A stretch of DNA of 7,724 nt from VGPI01 sp964482845 (GTDB lineage Bacteria; Cloacimonadota; Cloacimonadia; Cloacimonadales; Cloacimonadaceae), in NCBI GenBank assembly GCA_964482845.1, contig CAYZZE010000103.1:1-7724 (forward strand). The letters run 5' to 3'. Below are positions 5,842 through 7,724 of the stretch, piece after piece. A model generated the notes under the pieces. It was not told the DNA's origin. It did no database searches and saw only the letters and a list, made by a program, of their open reading frames with translations. Every line of letters begins with the position of its first letter. The stretch's first letter is position 1. Position numbers and translations under genes: made by a program.

Positions 5842-6678
5842 ATGTATAAAAGGATTATCATATTACTGATACTGATGGTAGCTACTGCCATCGCGCTAAT
5901 ACTGGTGAAACCGGCAAATACGGCCTCGCTAAGCAATCCGCAGAGCATCGTCTATGATGCCACAAATCAGGTTTACTACGTCTCCAATAGCGGGCTCGGC
6001 AGTATTGTTACCATGGATGCTGACGGCAATATCCAGCCCTTTGTGACCGAAGGACTAAGTCAACCTCGCGGGCTCATCATGCCTCCATCCGGAGTGAATC
6101 TCTGGGTAGTGGAGCCGATGCGGATCAGCGCCATTGACCTGATGAATAAATCGGTCGCTTACCGCATTGATCTGCCGGAAGCGAAGAATCTGACGGATAT
6201 CGCCGCTGATGAGAACGGAACGCTCTACGTCACGGATACCGGAGACGACTGCCTGTGGATCGTTAATCCCTCCACCCGCGAAAAGACCCGCATCAGCGAT
6301 CCGCGTATGTCCAAGCCCACCGGCATCGTTTATGACCGTCCCCGCTATCAGATGCTTTTTGTTACGGCAACGGAATTTTCACCCGTTTTTGTATATGACA
6401 TCAGAACCCAAGCGATTGATATCTATATGGATACATTGTATGGAGATTTGCGGGGCATCGCCATCGACCCGGAAACGGGGGCAATCTATTTCTCCAGTTT
6501 GATGCAAAAGATGATCGTTGAGATCACCTTGGCAAAAAACCGCCCGGAGCCGTTTTTCAAAGGTCTCGAAGGTGCCGGAGACCTTTTCTATGACGCCAAT
6601 CCCAAAGTCCTGCGAGTGCCGCTGATCTACAAAAATACAATCAAATCAATAGCCTTGCGGCAGGATACGCCTTCATGA
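5842..6678 (+). CDS. Membrane-anchored or exported six-bladed NHL/SMP-30-like beta-propeller protein
   Basis: The 278-residue protein opens with a basic MYKR and a hydrophobic run to about residue 23 (IIILLILMVATAIALILV), read as an uncleaved anchor or signal peptide, so the rest is probably periplasmic. Six repeats of the NHL/SMP-30 kind follow, each with a PxGIxxD-like turn and a xLYVTDxxxxxIxxI-like strand pair: NPQSIVYD..VYYVSNS, QPRGLIM..LWVVEP, NLTDIAAD..LYVTDTG, KPTGIVYD..LFVTATE, DLRGIAID..IYFSSL and GAGDLFYD..VLRVPL. That is enough for a single closed propeller. Such folds usually bind partners or small ligands; only some SMP-30 relatives are lactonases, and I see no clear metal-site set. 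The last blade is weak. The start could also be the TTG at 5836, adding two residues. It overlaps the next gene by ATGA and probably sits in the cysS operon. Specific function is unknown. Confidence 0.85.
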   Translation: MYKRIIILLILMVATAIALILVKPANTASLSNPQSIVYDATNQVYYVSNSGLGSIVTMDADGNIQPFVTEGLSQPRGLIMPPSGVNLWVVEPMRISAIDLMNKSVAYRIDLPEAKNLTDIAADENGTLYVTDTGDDCLWIVNPSTREKTRISDPRMSKPTGIVYDRPRYQMLFVTATEFSPVFVYDIRTQAIDIYMDTLYGDLRGIAIDPETGAIYFSSLMQKMIVEITLAKNRPEPFFKGLEGAGDLFYDANPKVLRVPLIYKNTIKSIALRQDTPS

Positions 6679-7709
6679 TTCCTGTCAGCTTCGGCAGTGA
6701 CAATCATTCCGGTGTCCACCCCGCAGTGCTGAATTCCTTGCTTCGGATAAACACCGATTTCTGCGTTGCCTATGGCGAAGAGGAATACACCCGTGGCATC
6801 GAGGATCGGATAGAGACGCTCTTTGGAGGAAATTGCCGGGTCTGGTTCACGATGACCGGAACCGGGGCTAACATAGTATCGTTGCAATACTTGATACGTT
6901 CCTACCACAGTGTGATCTGTGCTCATACGGCTCATATCAATGTGCATGAATGCGGCGCCGTGCAGAAATTTACCCAAGCCCTGCTGCTTCCGATCCGTAC
7001 GGAAGACGGGAAACTATCCCCTGAATTGATCGCTCCGCACCTCGAAGGCAAGAATGATCCGCATATGTCTCAATACCGGATCATCTCCATTTCCCAGACC
7101 ACCGAGACCGGCTTGGTCTATACGGTGGATGAGATCAGTGCGTTGGCAGAATATGCCCATGACAATGATATGTTGCTTCATGTGGACGGAGCGCGTCTGG
7201 CAAATGCCCTCGCAGCATGCAATACTGATCCGGTTACGATGTTCCGTGAAGCCGGAGTGGATATCGTATCCTTTGGAGGAACCAAGAATGGGCTGATGTT
7301 TGGCGAGGCGATCATCTCCTATCTGCCTGACAGAGAGGAAGATCTGGTCTTTTACCGCAAACAGGCAGCACAATTATACTCCAAAATGAGATACATTGCC
7401 GCTCAATATGACGCCTACCTGAGCGATGATCTGTGGATGCAAAATGCCCTTCAAGCGAACCGGATGGCGGCGCAGATGAAAGATGGACTGGAACCGCTTG
7501 CCGGTATCGCCATCACCCAGCAGGTGCAGGCAAATGCCCTCTTTGCCATCATGCCGCGGCATAAGATCCCACTCCTGATGGATAAGTATCATTTCTATAT
7601 GTGGGATGAGAGCCGCTGTGAAGTGCGTTTGATGTGTTCCTTCAATACCCGCCCGGTACACATAGATCAATTCATAAATGACTATCTCAGTATTCCGGAT
7701 CCAAACTAA
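6675..7709 (+). CDS. PLP-dependent threonine aldolase-like enzyme (low-specificity L-threonine aldolase family)
   Basis: This 344-residue fold-type I PLP enzyme belongs to the threonine aldolase / beta-eliminating lyase family. The expected reaction is cleavage of L-threonine and allo-threonine to glycine and acetaldehyde (EC 4.1.2.48) in the cytosol. Seen in order: SFGSDNHSGVHP near the N-terminus (family form xSDNxxGxHP); YGEEEYTRGIEDRIETLFG; TGTGAN at 61-66 in the PLP phosphate-binding position; H87 in TAHINVHECGA, the likely ring-stacking histidine; HVDGARLANA with D171 for the pyridine nitrogen; and SFGGTKNG with K204 as the Schiff-base lysine. Length is normal (E. coli LtaE has 333). 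It differs from LtaE in detail, for example TGTGAN where LtaE-type enzymes have SGTxxN, so it probably belongs to a separate subgroup and I give no gene symbol. Its ATG overlaps the propeller stop, so it is the third gene of the cysS unit. A related beta-lyase activity is possible. Confidence 0.92.
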   Translation: MIPVSFGSDNHSGVHPAVLNSLLRINTDFCVAYGEEEYTRGIEDRIETLFGGNCRVWFTMTGTGANIVSLQYLIRSYHSVICAHTAHINVHECGAVQKFTQALLLPIRTEDGKLSPELIAPHLEGKNDPHMSQYRIISISQTTETGLVYTVDEISALAEYAHDNDMLLHVDGARLANALAACNTDPVTMFREAGVDIVSFGGTKNGLMFGEAIISYLPDREEDLVFYRKQAAQLYSKMRYIAAQYDAYLSDDLWMQNALQANRMAAQMKDGLEPLAGIAITQQVQANALFAIMPRHKIPLLMDKYHFYMWDESRCEVRLMCSFNTRPVHIDQFINDYLSIPDPN

Positions 7710-7724
7710 AAAACCTTCCGCTTA

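Overview
The window fits a bacterial chromosome segment of about 50% G+C with all confident genes on the + strand. The best lineage clue is a secreted M1 aminopeptidase that ends in a type-A (Por/T9SS-type) sorting domain with a YPNPF motif. That domain occurs in Bacteroidota and in several Fibrobacterota/Cloacimonadota-like phyla. The overall style (FN3 plus alpha/beta plus sorting-domain architecture, moderate G+C, short palindromic intergenic repeats) suggests a Cloacimonadota-like organism, but this is inference and no marker here settles it.

Left part (1 to about 1470): a rearranged, gene-poor stretch. It opens inside an S24 (LexA/UmuD-type) self-cleaving regulator whose Ala-Gly site and Ser/Lys dyad are visible but whose C-terminus looks shortened. 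A small array of 22-bp palindromic units follows. Directly after it, in a different frame, lies what reads as the missing kind of S24 C-terminal tail. Next come about 285 bp of intergenic DNA rich in TCCAA words, a 96-codon ORF of unknown function with a ribosome binding site, a strong 10-bp-stem hairpin, and a frame-broken coding remnant reaching almost to the aminopeptidase gene.

Middle (1476-4334): one long gene for an exported, probably cell-surface or secreted, zinc aminopeptidase with the complete M1 active site, an FN3-like module, a GATase-like alpha/beta module and a sorting domain.

Right part (4442-7709): a tightly packed three-gene unit: cysteinyl-tRNA synthetase (cysS), a membrane-anchored or exported six-bladed NHL/SMP-30-like beta-propeller, and a PLP-dependent threonine aldolase-like enzyme. 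The junctions are a few-base gap or overlap and a 4-bp ATGA overlap, so the three are probably cotranscribed and translationally coupled. The synthetase and aldolase are cytosolic amino-acid functions; the propeller between them has no evident functional link.

I did not find a CRISPR array, RNA gene, intact insertion sequence or clear new multi-gene system. The most interesting signal is the split S24 gene with the palindromic array at the break.
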